Below, one piece after another: positions 24,374 through 32,986 of a DNA stretch of 64,000 bases. Both the position numbers and the translations under genes were made by a program. The stretch's first letter is position 1; each line of letters opens with the position of its first letter. Source of the DNA: an uncultured Bacilli bacterium (GTDB lineage Bacteria > Bacillota_I > Bacilli_A > RF39 > UBA660); the NCBI GenBank assembly GCA_910587325.1, contig CAJUKB010000004.1, forward strand, positions 1 through 64,000. Reading direction: 5' to 3'. The notes beneath the pieces were generated by a model, which had not been told where the DNA came from, did not search any database, and saw only the letters and a program-made list of their open reading frames with translations.

Positions 24374-24402
24374 ATTATACCCCCACCCGAAGGCTTTGTC
24401 AA
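24374..24402 (-). promoter_or_regulatory. Promoter with an interrupted G-tract and 17-bp spacer
   Basis: On the minus strand TTGACA (24397-24402), 17 bp, TATAAT (24374-24379): a perfect sigma-A promoter. The spacer ends in GGGTGGGGG directly before the -10. The two related promoters at 26957 and 29643 have a pure G10 there and a 19-bp spacer, so this one looks like the same design with the tract broken and the spacing fixed at the optimum. Confidence 0.75.
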
Positions 24403-24420
24403 GGTTTTTCGAGTATAAAA

Positions 24421-25296
24421 TTAATCTATTCGTTTGGCATGAATTACCCGTCTTTTGGTCGTTCCTCTTGCACCAGCGCAAGTAGAAAGCGTAAGGATTT
24501 TATCATTCGTATTCACAGTTACATCTCTAAAGCCAAAACTTCTATTTTTTATGGTCGTTATAAATTCTTGAAAGGCATTTTTATTTTCAAAAGAAGTTGT
24601 AATATAGTATTCTTCCATTTCAATTGTATAATAACTAAAGATTTGGTATTTATGTAACGTATGTTCCAAATCAAATAAATAAATCATATCGGCATTTTCT
24701 TCTTCAAAGTAATTTTTTTTAAAGATATCACTTAAAGAACCAAACATTGTATTATTAGGAGTGTGATGACCAAATAAAACCACATTGTCATCTTCTAAAG
24801 AAGTATTTCGATAATCCATAAAGATACTTCCAATTGAATTTTCTTTTTTCTTAAAAGAATGATTTAGATAGTAAGTATTATCACTTGCTTGGACGATGGG
24901 ATTATTAACGTATTTATGGTTTAATACTAACCATCCGACAATATCATTATTCGTTTGTTTTAATTTAGAAAAATCAATTTTCATTTCTTCCACGTTTTCT
25001 TTTTCCTCAATTCCTTCATAAACTTCTGGTGGTTCGATAAATTCATCTAAAAGTTCTTCGATTTCATTTTGATTTTCTTTTAACTCTTTTTTAAACGTAA
25101 TTAATTGATACATAGAAAAAAGGAAAACACTAATAAAAAACAAAAGTAAAAGCAAACGAATTATTTTTTTATATTTCAATTTTAATTTTCTTTTTGATTT
25201 TTTTCCTTTCTTTTTTGATTTTATTTTTTGCTTATTTTTTGAAGTTTTTAAATTAGCATGAGCAATATCATTGTTTTTCTTTTTGTTTTTATTCAT
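24421..25296 (-). CDS. srtB: Class B sortase
   Basis: 291 aa. A lysine-rich cytoplasmic start (1-45), one membrane anchor (about 46-68), then the sortase domain. Class B features are NPIVQASDNTYYLNHSF, FMDYRN, the catalytic His in LFGHHT, the catalytic Cys in TLSTCAG, and an Arg in the final RRVIHAKR. Class B sortases attach proteins to the peptidoglycan cross-bridge. The neighbours on both sides carry an NAQTG sorting signal, a variant related to NPQTN and NPQTG, so this enzyme probably recognises NAQTG. It has its own promoter without a G-tract, so the sortase seems steadily expressed while a substrate is switched. Confidence 0.92.
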   Translation of the reverse strand: MNKNKKKNNDIAHANLKTSKNKQKIKSKKKGKKSKRKLKLKYKKIIRLLLLLFFISVFLFSMYQLITFKKELKENQNEIEELLDEFIEPPEVYEGIEEKENVEEMKIDFSKLKQTNNDIVGWLVLNHKYVNNPIVQASDNTYYLNHSFKKKENSIGSIFMDYRNTSLEDDNVVLFGHHTPNNTMFGSLSDIFKKNYFEEENADMIYLFDLEHTLHKYQIFSYYTIEMEEYYITTSFENKNAFQEFITTIKNRSFGFRDVTVNTNDKILTLSTCAGARGTTKRRVIHAKRID

Positions 25297-25323
25297 GTAT
25301 TATCCTTCCATTCTTTATAAACC

Positions 25324-25353
25324 ATCTTACGATTAAAGCAAAAAGATTGTCAA
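25324..25353 (-). promoter_or_regulatory. Promoter of the sortase gene
   Basis: TTGACA (25348-25353), an 18-bp spacer and TAAGAT (25324-25329) on the minus strand, 28 bp before the ATG, with GGAAGGAT as the ribosome site. No homopolymer lies in the spacer. Confidence 0.6.
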
Positions 25354-25360
25354 TAAAAAA

Positions 25361-25391
25361 GTTTTAAAACCAAATATTTCAATTTTAAAAC
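25361..25391. terminator. Terminator after the second surface-protein gene
   Basis: A 9-bp stem (GTTTTAAAA with TTTTAAAAC) with a 13-nt loop, flanked by A and T runs, lies between the surface-protein stop at 25402 and the sortase promoter. Confidence 0.65.
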
Positions 25392-25401
25392 TCTTTTTGT
25401 T

Positions 25402-26913
25402 TTATTGTTCTTTTTTCTTACTTATAATTAAGTACCCTATTCCTAACAAAGAAACAACAGCAAGTCCACTATACAAGACAACATTTAAAGTACCCGTCTG
25501 CGCATTGTTATTCTTTTTATGGTATCCATCACTTGGAACCAAAACATAGGTTGAGAAATGAGTAAATGTTAATTTTACATTGCCATCGGTTGCTTTTAAA
25601 TTTTCTGCTACAACTTCCATTTGGTTTGTTTCAGGATTAAGGTATAATAGGGTTAAAGTTTTATTTTGTAGATAGTCCTTTACTTTTTCATTTACTTCTT
25701 TTTCTTGGACTGTCCAGCAAGCATTATATTTGTCTGGCTCTTTCTTATAATCGTATTGACTACATTGATATTTCTCATCTAATTTTTCCCAATATAAATT
25801 TCTAATATATTGTTCAATATTCACATTTAATTCATAATTCGTTGGTAAATTACCATGGTAGGTAAAATCAATATACAAAGCGTCATTTAAATCCATTAAA
25901 TTGGCAATTTTGTCTTTGTTAATGCTTGTTTTCATTGAAATTTGATGTTCATAAGTAAAGCCTTTTTCCACCGTATTTTTTATATCTTTACCATTTAAAT
26001 AGTAAGTCGAAGTTCCTACACTCGTGTCTTGAATAAACAAAACGGTTAAGTCTTTTCCTTTTAAAGCGTTAATTACTTCTGATATATCTTCTTTAGAACT
26101 TCGAACTGAAAAATTATATTTTCCATAGCCATAAATACAGTCATGTGGAGAGTCTGGCATCACTTCTTGATACTTATCCAAATGGTTCAATATTTGAGTT
26201 AAACCTGCCGCACTTGAACCCATTTCACCGAAATCTCTTGCAGATATTGTCCAGTCAATTTTTATATCTTGTTTTCCAGTAGCACTTACTGTTATACTAG
26301 ATTTGCCTAAATCTTTTGCTTTGGTTACAACTTCTACTCCTGTAGGTTCACTGCTATATCCATAAGCTTCCCACCAAGTTTTCGGTTCACTTTTATAGTT
26401 ACTAAACCCATATTCATTTGTATATTCCCACCAAGTTGGTTTTGAGGTGTAAGTAGATTTGCAATATTCACTATCCTTTGAGAAGTTACCGTTTTCATCT
26501 TGACAATATTCATAATTTTTTAAGAACTCTTCAAAAGTGGCCTTGTTAAAATCTTCAACGTATCTTTCCCAATTTTGTTTTTCATTGGCATAATCATAAG
26601 GTTTTACTTCTACATCTAAAATGTTTGTGTTACTACTAACTGCAGAAACATTAGACACATTCTCAAAAAGAATATTTTCATTGTAAGGTTTGTTGTGAAA
26701 AGGCTTGTGAGGGTCCCAACTTCCTCGTCCTCCTTCATCATTATGCGCAATGCTATATTCCATTTGCATGTTTTCCCATTTTGTAGCACCATAAGTTCTT
26801 GAAAGCGCTCTATCTTTAAAATACTCTTCCCAGTATCCATCCGCATAAACATTTGCACTTCCTAAAAATAAAAGTGTTGCAAATATCCCCAAGTAAGTAA
26901 TTATTTTTTTCAT
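25402..26913 (-). CDS. Sortase-anchored surface protein with NAQTG signal (2), phase-variable promoter
   Basis: 503 aa. The signal peptide is about 1-24 (ends NVYA). The extracellular part is rich in Trp and Tyr near 100-185 with WEYTNEYGF/WWEAYGYS-type segments, followed by regions similar to the first surface protein. The sorting signal NAQTG lies near 470, followed by LAVVSLLGIGYLII and SKKKEQ. I recognise no binding domain. Its promoter (26957-26987) has a G10 tract in a 19-bp spacer, so expression is likely to vary as the tract slips. The anchor enzyme is most likely the adjacent class B sortase. Confidence 0.85.
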   Translation of the reverse strand: MKKIITYLGIFATLLFLGSANVYADGYWEEYFKDRALSRTYGATKWENMQMEYSIAHNDEGGRGSWDPHKPFHNKPYNENILFENVSNVSAVSSNTNILDVEVKPYDYANEKQNWERYVEDFNKATFEEFLKNYEYCQDENGNFSKDSEYCKSTYTSKPTWWEYTNEYGFSNYKSEPKTWWEAYGYSSEPTGVEVVTKAKDLGKSSITVSATGKQDIKIDWTISARDFGEMGSSAAGLTQILNHLDKYQEVMPDSPHDCIYGYGKYNFSVRSSKEDISEVINALKGKDLTVLFIQDTSVGTSTYYLNGKDIKNTVEKGFTYEHQISMKTSINKDKIANLMDLNDALYIDFTYHGNLPTNYELNVNIEQYIRNLYWEKLDEKYQCSQYDYKKEPDKYNACWTVQEKEVNEKVKDYLQNKTLTLLYLNPETNQMEVVAENLKATDGNVKLTFTHFSTYVLVPSDGYHKKNNNAQTGTLNVVLYSGLAVVSLLGIGYLIISKKKEQ

Positions 26914-26956
26914 AATTTTTCTTTCCCTTCCTTAGAATATCTCTATTCTTAAGGCT

Positions 26957-26987
26957 ATTATACCCCCCCCCCGAAAACGTTTGTCAA
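26957..26987 (-). promoter_or_regulatory. Phase-variable promoter: G10 tract in the -35/-10 spacer
   Basis: On the minus strand TTGACA (26982-26987) and TATAAT (26957-26962) are both perfect consensus boxes. The 19-bp spacer between them ends in ten G residues (26963-26972) directly before the -10. Loss of two G would give the optimal 17 bp. The boxes lie 44 bp before the start codon of the NAQTG surface protein. Homopolymer slippage inside promoter spacers is a known form of phase variation in other bacteria. Confidence 0.85.
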
Positions 26988-27006
26988 TACCCAAACTGTT
27001 TTTATT

Positions 27007-27966
27007 CTAATTTTCTCTTTTTGTTCTTTCCTTATCCATTTCTTTAATAATATACACAGGTCTTTTCTTTGCTTCTAAATATGTTTTAGAAAGATATTCT
27101 CCAATGATTCCTAAACAAAACAATTGAATGCCACTAACCAAAAATAAAATGCAAATCATAGAAGGCCAACCACTGGTTGGGTCTCCAAATAAAATGGTTT
27201 TTAAAACAATCACTAAAATCATTATAAAAGAAATGACACAAAATAGAATACCTATAAACGCTGAAATTGTTAAAGGCATTGTTGAAAACGAAACTATTCC
27301 CTCAATGGCATATTTAAAAAGACTAAAAAAAGACCAACTTGTTTCTCCAGCAATTCTTTCTTTGTTTTCATATTCGAGCCATTTCGTATTAAAGCCTACA
27401 AATCCAAATAATCCTTTAGAAAAACGATTGTATTCTTTTAAACTTAAAATGGCATTTCTAACATTCTTTCGCATTAAACGATAATCTCTTGCTCCATCAA
27501 CAACTTCAATGTTGCTAATTTTGTTTATCAATTTATAAAACATTCTGGCAAAAAAACTACGAATTTTTGGTTCTCCCATTCTGGTAACTCTTCTAGTAGC
27601 AACGCAATCTACATCTTTTTCACTTTTTAAAATGGCAAACATTTCAAGGAGAAGTTCAGGAGGGTCTTGTAAGTCAGCATCCATTAAAGCAACATAATCT
27701 CCTTTGGCATATGTAAGACCTGCTAACATAGCCGCTTCTTTACCAAAATTTCTTGATAAAGAAAGATAGTGAATACTTGAATTACGTTTACATAAGTCTT
27801 TCATTATTTTTAAGGTATTGTCTTTGGAACCATCATTGACAAGAATAAGTTCAACGTCTGTTTTTTTGAGTTCTTTTTTGATTTTTAAGATTTCATGATA
27901 AAAGAGTGGCAATGCCTCTTCTTCGTTATAACAAGCAACTACAATACTTATGGTTTCCTTTTTCAT
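27007..27966 (-). CDS. Polyprenol-phosphate glycosyltransferase (GtrB/CsbB-like GT2)
   Basis: 319 aa. GT2 domain 1-220 with ACYNEEEALP, NDGSKDNT (44-51) and the metal-binding DADLQDPPE (96-104); two C-terminal membrane segments (about 232-255 and 265-290) and a basic tail. GtrB-like enzymes move a sugar from a nucleotide donor to undecaprenyl phosphate on the cytoplasmic face. The stop of the upstream GT-C-like gene overlaps its start (ATGA), as in CsbB/YfhO pairs that glycosylate lipoteichoic acid in Bacillus. The pair is controlled by the G10 promoter at 29643-29673. The sugar is not known. Confidence 0.88.
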   Translation of the reverse strand: MKKETISIVVACYNEEEALPLFYHEILKIKKELKKTDVELILVNDGSKDNTLKIMKDLCKRNSSIHYLSLSRNFGKEAAMLAGLTYAKGDYVALMDADLQDPPELLLEMFAILKSEKDVDCVATRRVTRMGEPKIRSFFARMFYKLINKISNIEVVDGARDYRLMRKNVRNAILSLKEYNRFSKGLFGFVGFNTKWLEYENKERIAGETSWSFFSLFKYAIEGIVSFSTMPLTISAFIGILFCVISFIMILVIVLKTILFGDPTSGWPSMICILFLVSGIQLFCLGIIGEYLSKTYLEAKKRPVYIIKEMDKERTKREN

Positions 27967-29621
27967 TTTGTTTTCTCCTTTTTAATGATTAAATAGATTG
28001 CAAATAAACCTACAGTGAATAAACTTATTTTATTTCCTACTCTACCTAGTGTAGTATTTTCATAAGTTACTTCGATGATTGCTTCTTGATTGGCTTCCAT
28101 TTCGATAAAGCCATACTGGTTTTCTTTATAGTTGAGAAAAGTACTTTCACCGTTATAACCCATCATTTTTATGGTATATCCCAAATAATATAATCTAGGT
28201 AGTTCTAGCTTTGCATAGTTTGTATTGGTAATTTTAAATCTTAAATTAGGAGTACTGTCTTCTATAATGCTTATATCGGCGTTTCCATCGACGACTAAAA
28301 TTTCTGTACTTCGATTGTGAAAGTAATCGATATGGTTTTTTGCATTCATCGGCAGATACTCTTCTTGGTACCCCATACCAACCTGACTTAAATCGTAATA
28401 GCTCAAATCTTCTTTATGATACGTTTGCATGAGTATCGGAAGAATGGCAAAAAGAAAACAAGAAAAAATACAAAGTGCGAGCACTTTTTTTGATTTTAAT
28501 TCGTTTAGAGCATAGTAAGACAATATGCTTAATCCAAAACATGTAAGTACTCCTAAGCGATAAGGAAATTGAATCATCAGTAAAAAGTTTGGCATTAAAA
28601 ACCACGGGAATAAATGGGAAGAAAACCATATTCCTAGACATGTACAAATAACGCCCAAACAAAATAAAAAATCATTCTGAAGTTTTTCTTTAAATTTGTG
28701 TCTCTTCTTTAATTCATAAAGCAAATAAATGACTAGACCAAGAGCTACCCAATTTAGCATGTGAAAACCTATTTTTTTGCCACCAAGCAAGAATTGAAAT
28801 AAGAACAAAGCATTGCCATACACACCAAAACGATTAGACATTTCGCCCTTTGTAAAAGCAACGTAATTTCCATTTAACAGATGAGTAAATAGTGGAATTA
28901 GAAACGGAAGGCTGATTAAAATGACTAAAAAGGTTGCGCATAATAAACGAAGAATAGTTTTTTTATTCCAAACTTTTTTAAAATGAAAAATAAGAAATAT
29001 GCTTAAGAAAAGAGTTACGTAAATACTCATTACTAAGTGGGAGTTCAGTAGTCCAACGTATCCTAAGACAAAATAAAAATAAAATTTTTTAGACTGATTG
29101 TGGAACAAATAATAAATACCTAAAAAAATGAGAGGTAAAAATACAAAAACAAAAGATTCCGCTAATGCATCACGATATAAATAATCGTAAATTTTATAAG
29201 GTGCCGTTATATAAAATAGTGTAGCAATAAAGGATAAGTTCTTATGTTTTGTAATGGTTTTCATAAAAGTATACATCGTAATACCCGATAAAAAGTTCAG
29301 TAAAAAATCGGTTATTTTGATGGATGTAAAAATAGTTCCAGGGGTATATTTATAAATAAGTGCTGTTATAAAATGAGGAAGATTGGGATAGAAAATATTG
29401 GTTCCATAGCCAAAGTTATTGGCAATGAACGGAAGAATTTTTAAGTTTGCTATATTGGACCATTGTAAATTTTTAATAAAAGAGAGAACATTAGCTACAT
29501 GAAAACCCGTATCATGGCCATAAAAATAGTTATTACTTAATAGTGGAAAAAGTAGAAAGATTGAAATTAAAAAAATAAAAAAATAATATTTATCTATTTT
29601 AATTGGTATTCTTTTGTGCAT
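27963..29621 (-). CDS. GT-C-like membrane glycosyltransferase (6-pyruvoyl-tetrahydropterin synthase-related family)
   Basis: 552 aa with about twelve membrane segments and a C-terminal extracytoplasmic domain before a last anchor. The first outer loop holds FYGHDTGFHVANV, with the acidic/His motif of this family, and FGYGTNIFYPNLPHF follows. The family name is misleading: these are polytopic proteins related to YfhO and GT-C transferases that move sugars from polyprenyl phosphate to a surface polymer. The gene begins the two-gene operon with the GtrB-like enzyme. Its leader is only about 15 nt, with AAAGGAG, and the promoter has a G10 tract. A phase-variable glycosylation of a surface polymer is inferred. 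Confidence 0.8.
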   Translation of the reverse strand: MHKRIPIKIDKYYFFIFLISIFLLFPLLSNNYFYGHDTGFHVANVLSFIKNLQWSNIANLKILPFIANNFGYGTNIFYPNLPHFITALIYKYTPGTIFTSIKITDFLLNFLSGITMYTFMKTITKHKNLSFIATLFYITAPYKIYDYLYRDALAESFVFVFLPLIFLGIYYLFHNQSKKFYFYFVLGYVGLLNSHLVMSIYVTLFLSIFLIFHFKKVWNKKTILRLLCATFLVILISLPFLIPLFTHLLNGNYVAFTKGEMSNRFGVYGNALFLFQFLLGGKKIGFHMLNWVALGLVIYLLYELKKRHKFKEKLQNDFLFCLGVICTCLGIWFSSHLFPWFLMPNFLLMIQFPYRLGVLTCFGLSILSYYALNELKSKKVLALCIFSCFLFAILPILMQTYHKEDLSYYDLSQVGMGYQEEYLPMNAKNHIDYFHNRSTEILVVDGNADISIIEDSTPNLRFKITNTNYAKLELPRLYYLGYTIKMMGYNGESTFLNYKENQYGFIEMEANQEAIIEVTYENTTLGRVGNKISLFTVGLFAIYLIIKKEKTK

Positions 29622-29642
29622 ATAATTTTCTCCTTTTTAATA

Positions 29643-29673
29643 ATTATAACCCCCCCCCCAATGAAAAAGACAA
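29643..29673 (-). promoter_or_regulatory. Phase-variable promoter: G10 tract in the -35/-10 spacer
   Basis: On the minus strand TTGTCT (29668-29673, 4 of 6 consensus), a 19-bp spacer and TATAAT (29643-29648). Ten G residues (29650-29659) lie one base before the -10. The spacing is the same as in the promoter at 26957-26987, although the surrounding bases differ. It serves the glycosylation pair 27007-29621. Confidence 0.8.
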
Positions 29674-29711
29674 ATACAATCGAGTTCAATTTAGGGCTAT
29701 GAATTCAAAAG

Positions 29712-29744
29712 AAAAATAACCTTTTTTAAATAAGAGTTATTTTT
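29712..29744 (-). terminator. Terminator of the DUF6020-to-GtrB operon
   Basis: A 9-bp stem (AAAAATAAC with GTTATTTTT) with a 15-nt loop lies 49 bp after the DUF6020 gene, ahead of the next promoter, and ends in T residues on the minus strand. Confidence 0.6.
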
Positions 29745-29792
29745 TCTAAATTATATGCTGTAAGATTTCTTTTAAGTATCATACTATAAAAC

Positions 29793-31409
29793 TTATTTTT
29801 CATAAGAAAGTAAAGGAATTAAAAAATCAAAAGGAAGCATTAATACAAATATATAAACATACCTTAAACTAAAAGCAATGGGCACTCCTATCATAATGGG
29901 AATCCAAATAAATAATCCAGGTATATATAAAATTAAATATCTATATTTTTTAGTTAAAAACGTAATGGTTATGCTTAAGAAGAAGAGCCAAATAAAGAAT
30001 GCAGATGAAATAATTGGAAATGAATCTATTGTTTTTCGTAAAGAAAAATGAAACAATTCCTGTAGCAAATCTCTTTGCTCTACTAAATCCGTATGTGTAG
30101 GCCATGTATAGGTTTGGATATAGGCGACACTGCTATTTTTTTTAATATCCCAATAACCAAGTGTTTGTAAAAGATAAGCCTCTATATAGTTGTTAAAATT
30201 TTTGGGTAACAATCTAAACCAAATGTTAAAAAACTCTATTTTGTGAGAATTCAAAAAATCTTTATTAAAATCGTTGTTCCATTTTGTTGTATCAAAATTA
30301 AGGGGTTTAGCAGCAGTTTTCAAAACCTCTATTGGAATAATTTGATTTAGAAATTCTTTATCTTTTTCTTCTAAAGAAGCATCTTTTTTAACAGAATAAG
30401 AAATTTGTTGGAAAGGAATAGAAACACTTTCAATGAAATTATCCCCTTTTAAATGCAAATAGGAATAAATAGGTCCTTGTATCGCAACGACAATTAAAAT
30501 TAAACTCAAAATCGATAGTAAGAATTGTTTATTTATACTTTTTTTACATCTATAGTGACAAATAATAAGTACAAGAGTTGTTCCTAAAACTACAAAAAAA
30601 CCATTATTCCTTAAGAAACAAACAAATAAAGATAATATGCAATAGAAAATTATGTCTTTTTTATTTTTGAAATCTGCTCGTGAACTCGTAAAAATATCAA
30701 AAAGAAAAGCAATATAAATGATTAAAACAAAATTAAATGGAGTATCTTTCCATATAGAAATAACATATAAAGGTATAAGCGGAAATAGTGCAAAGAAAGC
30801 AAGTACTAAAAAAGTCACCCTTTTTGGCAAGTTTTTCTTATGAATCACATATATAACATAACTTAATGCTAAGGCACAACCGATATATTGAAAGAACCCA
30901 AAAAGAAGAATTCCCCCTGTTAAACCACTGCCTAAAATAGAACTTCCTAATGAAGTAAAGATTTTTAATGTAATGGTATACAAAATTGGATTATTATTGG
31001 ATAAAAGACCAATTCCATTTACTTTAAAATTGGAAAGTTGTACGATAGAAGCATAAGTATCCGAATAAATTCCTCCTGGAAAATAGGATAAAAAATAAGG
31101 AAGCCACGTAAGTAGTAATACACCAAAAGCAATCCAAAACAGATGAGGTATTTTTTTCGTATTTGCTTTTTCCATTTTTTTATTTATATGTTCATATATC
31201 TTTTGAAAAAAAGTAATAAAAATATAAGTAATGAAAAAGAAAATAATTTCTTTTCCAAAATCCTTAACGTGAAAGGAAGCAAAGGAAACATCTGAAAAAA
31301 CATTTATTTCTTCATTGCATATTAATTTTGAATCAAGCACTAACATGAAAGAAAAGACAAAAGAAAAAATGCTTTTTATAAAAATTGGTTTTTTCCATAA
31401 TTTTTTCAA
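29793..31409 (-). CDS. DUF6020-family polytopic membrane protein
   Basis: 538 aa with about twelve membrane segments. The first large outer loop contains YFPGGIYSDTYASIVQLSN and NNNPILYTITLKIF, the signature of DUF6020 proteins, which are found in surface-polysaccharide and teichoic-acid loci of Firmicutes and have the topology of GT-C transferases. Substrate and catalytic residue are not known; the Asp of SDT is a candidate by analogy. It is the last gene of a minus-strand operon that starts at 36724, 19 bp after the DUF2142 gene. Confidence 0.75.
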   Translation of the reverse strand: MKKLWKKPIFIKSIFSFVFSFMLVLDSKLICNEEINVFSDVSFASFHVKDFGKEIIFFFITYIFITFFQKIYEHINKKMEKANTKKIPHLFWIAFGVLLLTWLPYFLSYFPGGIYSDTYASIVQLSNFKVNGIGLLSNNNPILYTITLKIFTSLGSSILGSGLTGGILLFGFFQYIGCALALSYVIYVIHKKNLPKRVTFLVLAFFALFPLIPLYVISIWKDTPFNFVLIIYIAFLFDIFTSSRADFKNKKDIIFYCILSLFVCFLRNNGFFVVLGTTLVLIICHYRCKKSINKQFLLSILSLILIVVAIQGPIYSYLHLKGDNFIESVSIPFQQISYSVKKDASLEEKDKEFLNQIIPIEVLKTAAKPLNFDTTKWNNDFNKDFLNSHKIEFFNIWFRLLPKNFNNYIEAYLLQTLGYWDIKKNSSVAYIQTYTWPTHTDLVEQRDLLQELFHFSLRKTIDSFPIISSAFFIWLFFLSITITFLTKKYRYLILYIPGLFIWIPIMIGVPIAFSLRYVYIFVLMLPFDFLIPLLSYEK

Positions 31410-31428
31410 TTTTATTCACTCCTTACTT

Positions 31429-32973
31429 TTAATATAAAAATGTTGTTATCATTTCGAGCATAACTATATAATTCAAAACTATAGTTATATAGGCAAGAAT
31501 ATATTTATTGATTTTTATAGGATTTTTCACTTTAAAAAATAGTAAAGCACAAATTATTGGGAAAAAGTATCTACCCTGAATGCCTATAATAGTTCTTGCT
31601 CCTTCATAAGTACATAAATATAAAGCAGTACAAATGAGCACAAATATGCTACCTAAAATTCCTACTATGAAAATCGTTTTTTTCCAAACATTATCTCTAT
31701 TTTTCTCTTCTGAAAGAAAAGCAAATAAATTAACCATAATAAATCCAAAATTTACAATAGGAAAAGGCCTTACTTGCCAATGACATAGAAATTCTCCAGC
31801 GAAAATATTTTCTAAATAATTATAACCATTTTGAGCAATTGTATTTAATACTACCATAAGATAGCGAATAGGCTGTTGCATAATCCAATTATTTGGAGCT
31901 TCAGTATTACTAGCCATAGCAGCTTCAGATGTGGCAGTCCATTTTAATAGTTCTTGCCAACCTAAATTCATAGAAATTCCTATAGCTATATATATAATCT
32001 TTACTATTATTTCTTGCTTTTTACTTTTAAAACATTCATGTGGTAATAGAAGAATTAGAAAGACAAATGGCAAATACACTACTTTGGCTAAAGATACACA
32101 AATTGTTAGTAAGAATAAAAGGAAATAGTCTTGCCATTTGAAACTTTTTTTCTCTTTTATTTTACTTAAAATATAGCTTATAAACAGGAAGGAATAAGCT
32201 ATCGTTGTTCCATCTGCTGAAAAAGAAGCACTATAAGATAAAAAGGTAGGAGATAGCATTAAAATAAGAGCAAAAAACTTTCCATTTGGAAGCAATTTAA
32301 TTCCAACAGATACCAAAGATACACAAAATAGTAAACTTAAAAAACGACCAATTATGCCACAAAAATATGGATTTAAATGAAATAATTTTCCAAGCAATAT
32401 TCCTAAAACATGAGGAATATAGTTTACAATCGAATAATTTGCTGCACTGATTTTTAAATTTCCCTTTTCTCCTTGGTTTAGTTGAATTTTAGATATCTTT
32501 AACATATCTTCGTATTTTTTATATTCGGCTTGCTTTTCATTATTATAAATACTATCAATAACACTTTTATCAAAGCTATTCTGTCGACTATTCTCATAAT
32601 AGGGAGTGGTAAAGTAGCCTTCACTTAATTCATATGCTCTTAAATAATGCGCAGGTTCATCGCTTTGTGTAAAAAGAGGCATTATAAACAAATAACAAAT
32701 TCCTAGTAGCATAGCAATAATGAAATATTGCTTATGTAATTTTTTCACTTTTGTTGTATCTATAAAAGAAGTGGCAATTAAAGTAAAAACAAGTGTAATT
32801 AACCCTAAAATGATATATCCGTTTAAATACTTTGTGTCTAGCGCATCTGCATATAAATCGGCTTGCAAATTTTTATAATAAAAAAGAAAAGCAGTCAATA
32901 AAATAATTGCTATAGCTACTAATCTAATTACTTTTCCTTTTTTTTCATGATTTAAAATTGTTTTTAGCTTCAA
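31429..32973 (-). CDS. DUF2142-family membrane protein
   Basis: 514 aa with about twelve membrane segments. PLFTQSDEPAHYLRAYELSEG in the first outer loop carries the Asp-Glu-x-x-His motif of DUF2142, a family with GT-C topology that is common in glycan loci; a Ser-Ala-Asp-Gly-Thr motif (SASFSADGTTIAYSF) follows. Its probable role is transfer of a sugar from a lipid carrier outside the membrane; donor and acceptor are not known. The neighbours on both sides are of similar kind, so several lipid-linked sugars are probably used here. Confidence 0.8.
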   Translation of the reverse strand: MKLKTILNHEKKGKVIRLVAIAIILLTAFLFYYKNLQADLYADALDTKYLNGYIILGLITLVFTLIATSFIDTTKVKKLHKQYFIIAMLLGICYLFIMPLFTQSDEPAHYLRAYELSEGYFTTPYYENSRQNSFDKSVIDSIYNNEKQAEYKKYEDMLKISKIQLNQGEKGNLKISAANYSIVNYIPHVLGILLGKLFHLNPYFCGIIGRFLSLLFCVSLVSVGIKLLPNGKFFALILMLSPTFLSYSASFSADGTTIAYSFLFISYILSKIKEKKSFKWQDYFLLFLLTICVSLAKVVYLPFVFLILLLPHECFKSKKQEIIVKIIYIAIGISMNLGWQELLKWTATSEAAMASNTEAPNNWIMQQPIRYLMVVLNTIAQNGYNYLENIFAGEFLCHWQVRPFPIVNFGFIMVNLFAFLSEEKNRDNVWKKTIFIVGILGSIFVLICTALYLCTYEGARTIIGIQGRYFFPIICALLFFKVKNPIKINKYILAYITIVLNYIVMLEMITTFLY

Positions 32974-32986
32974 TTTTAACTACTCC

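Noticed and set aside
26963..29659. Poly-C runs as assembly errors
   Set aside because: Three separate runs of ten, two with good promoter boxes at the same 19-bp spacing, are unlikely to be artefacts, although the exact length may be a consensus of a mixture.
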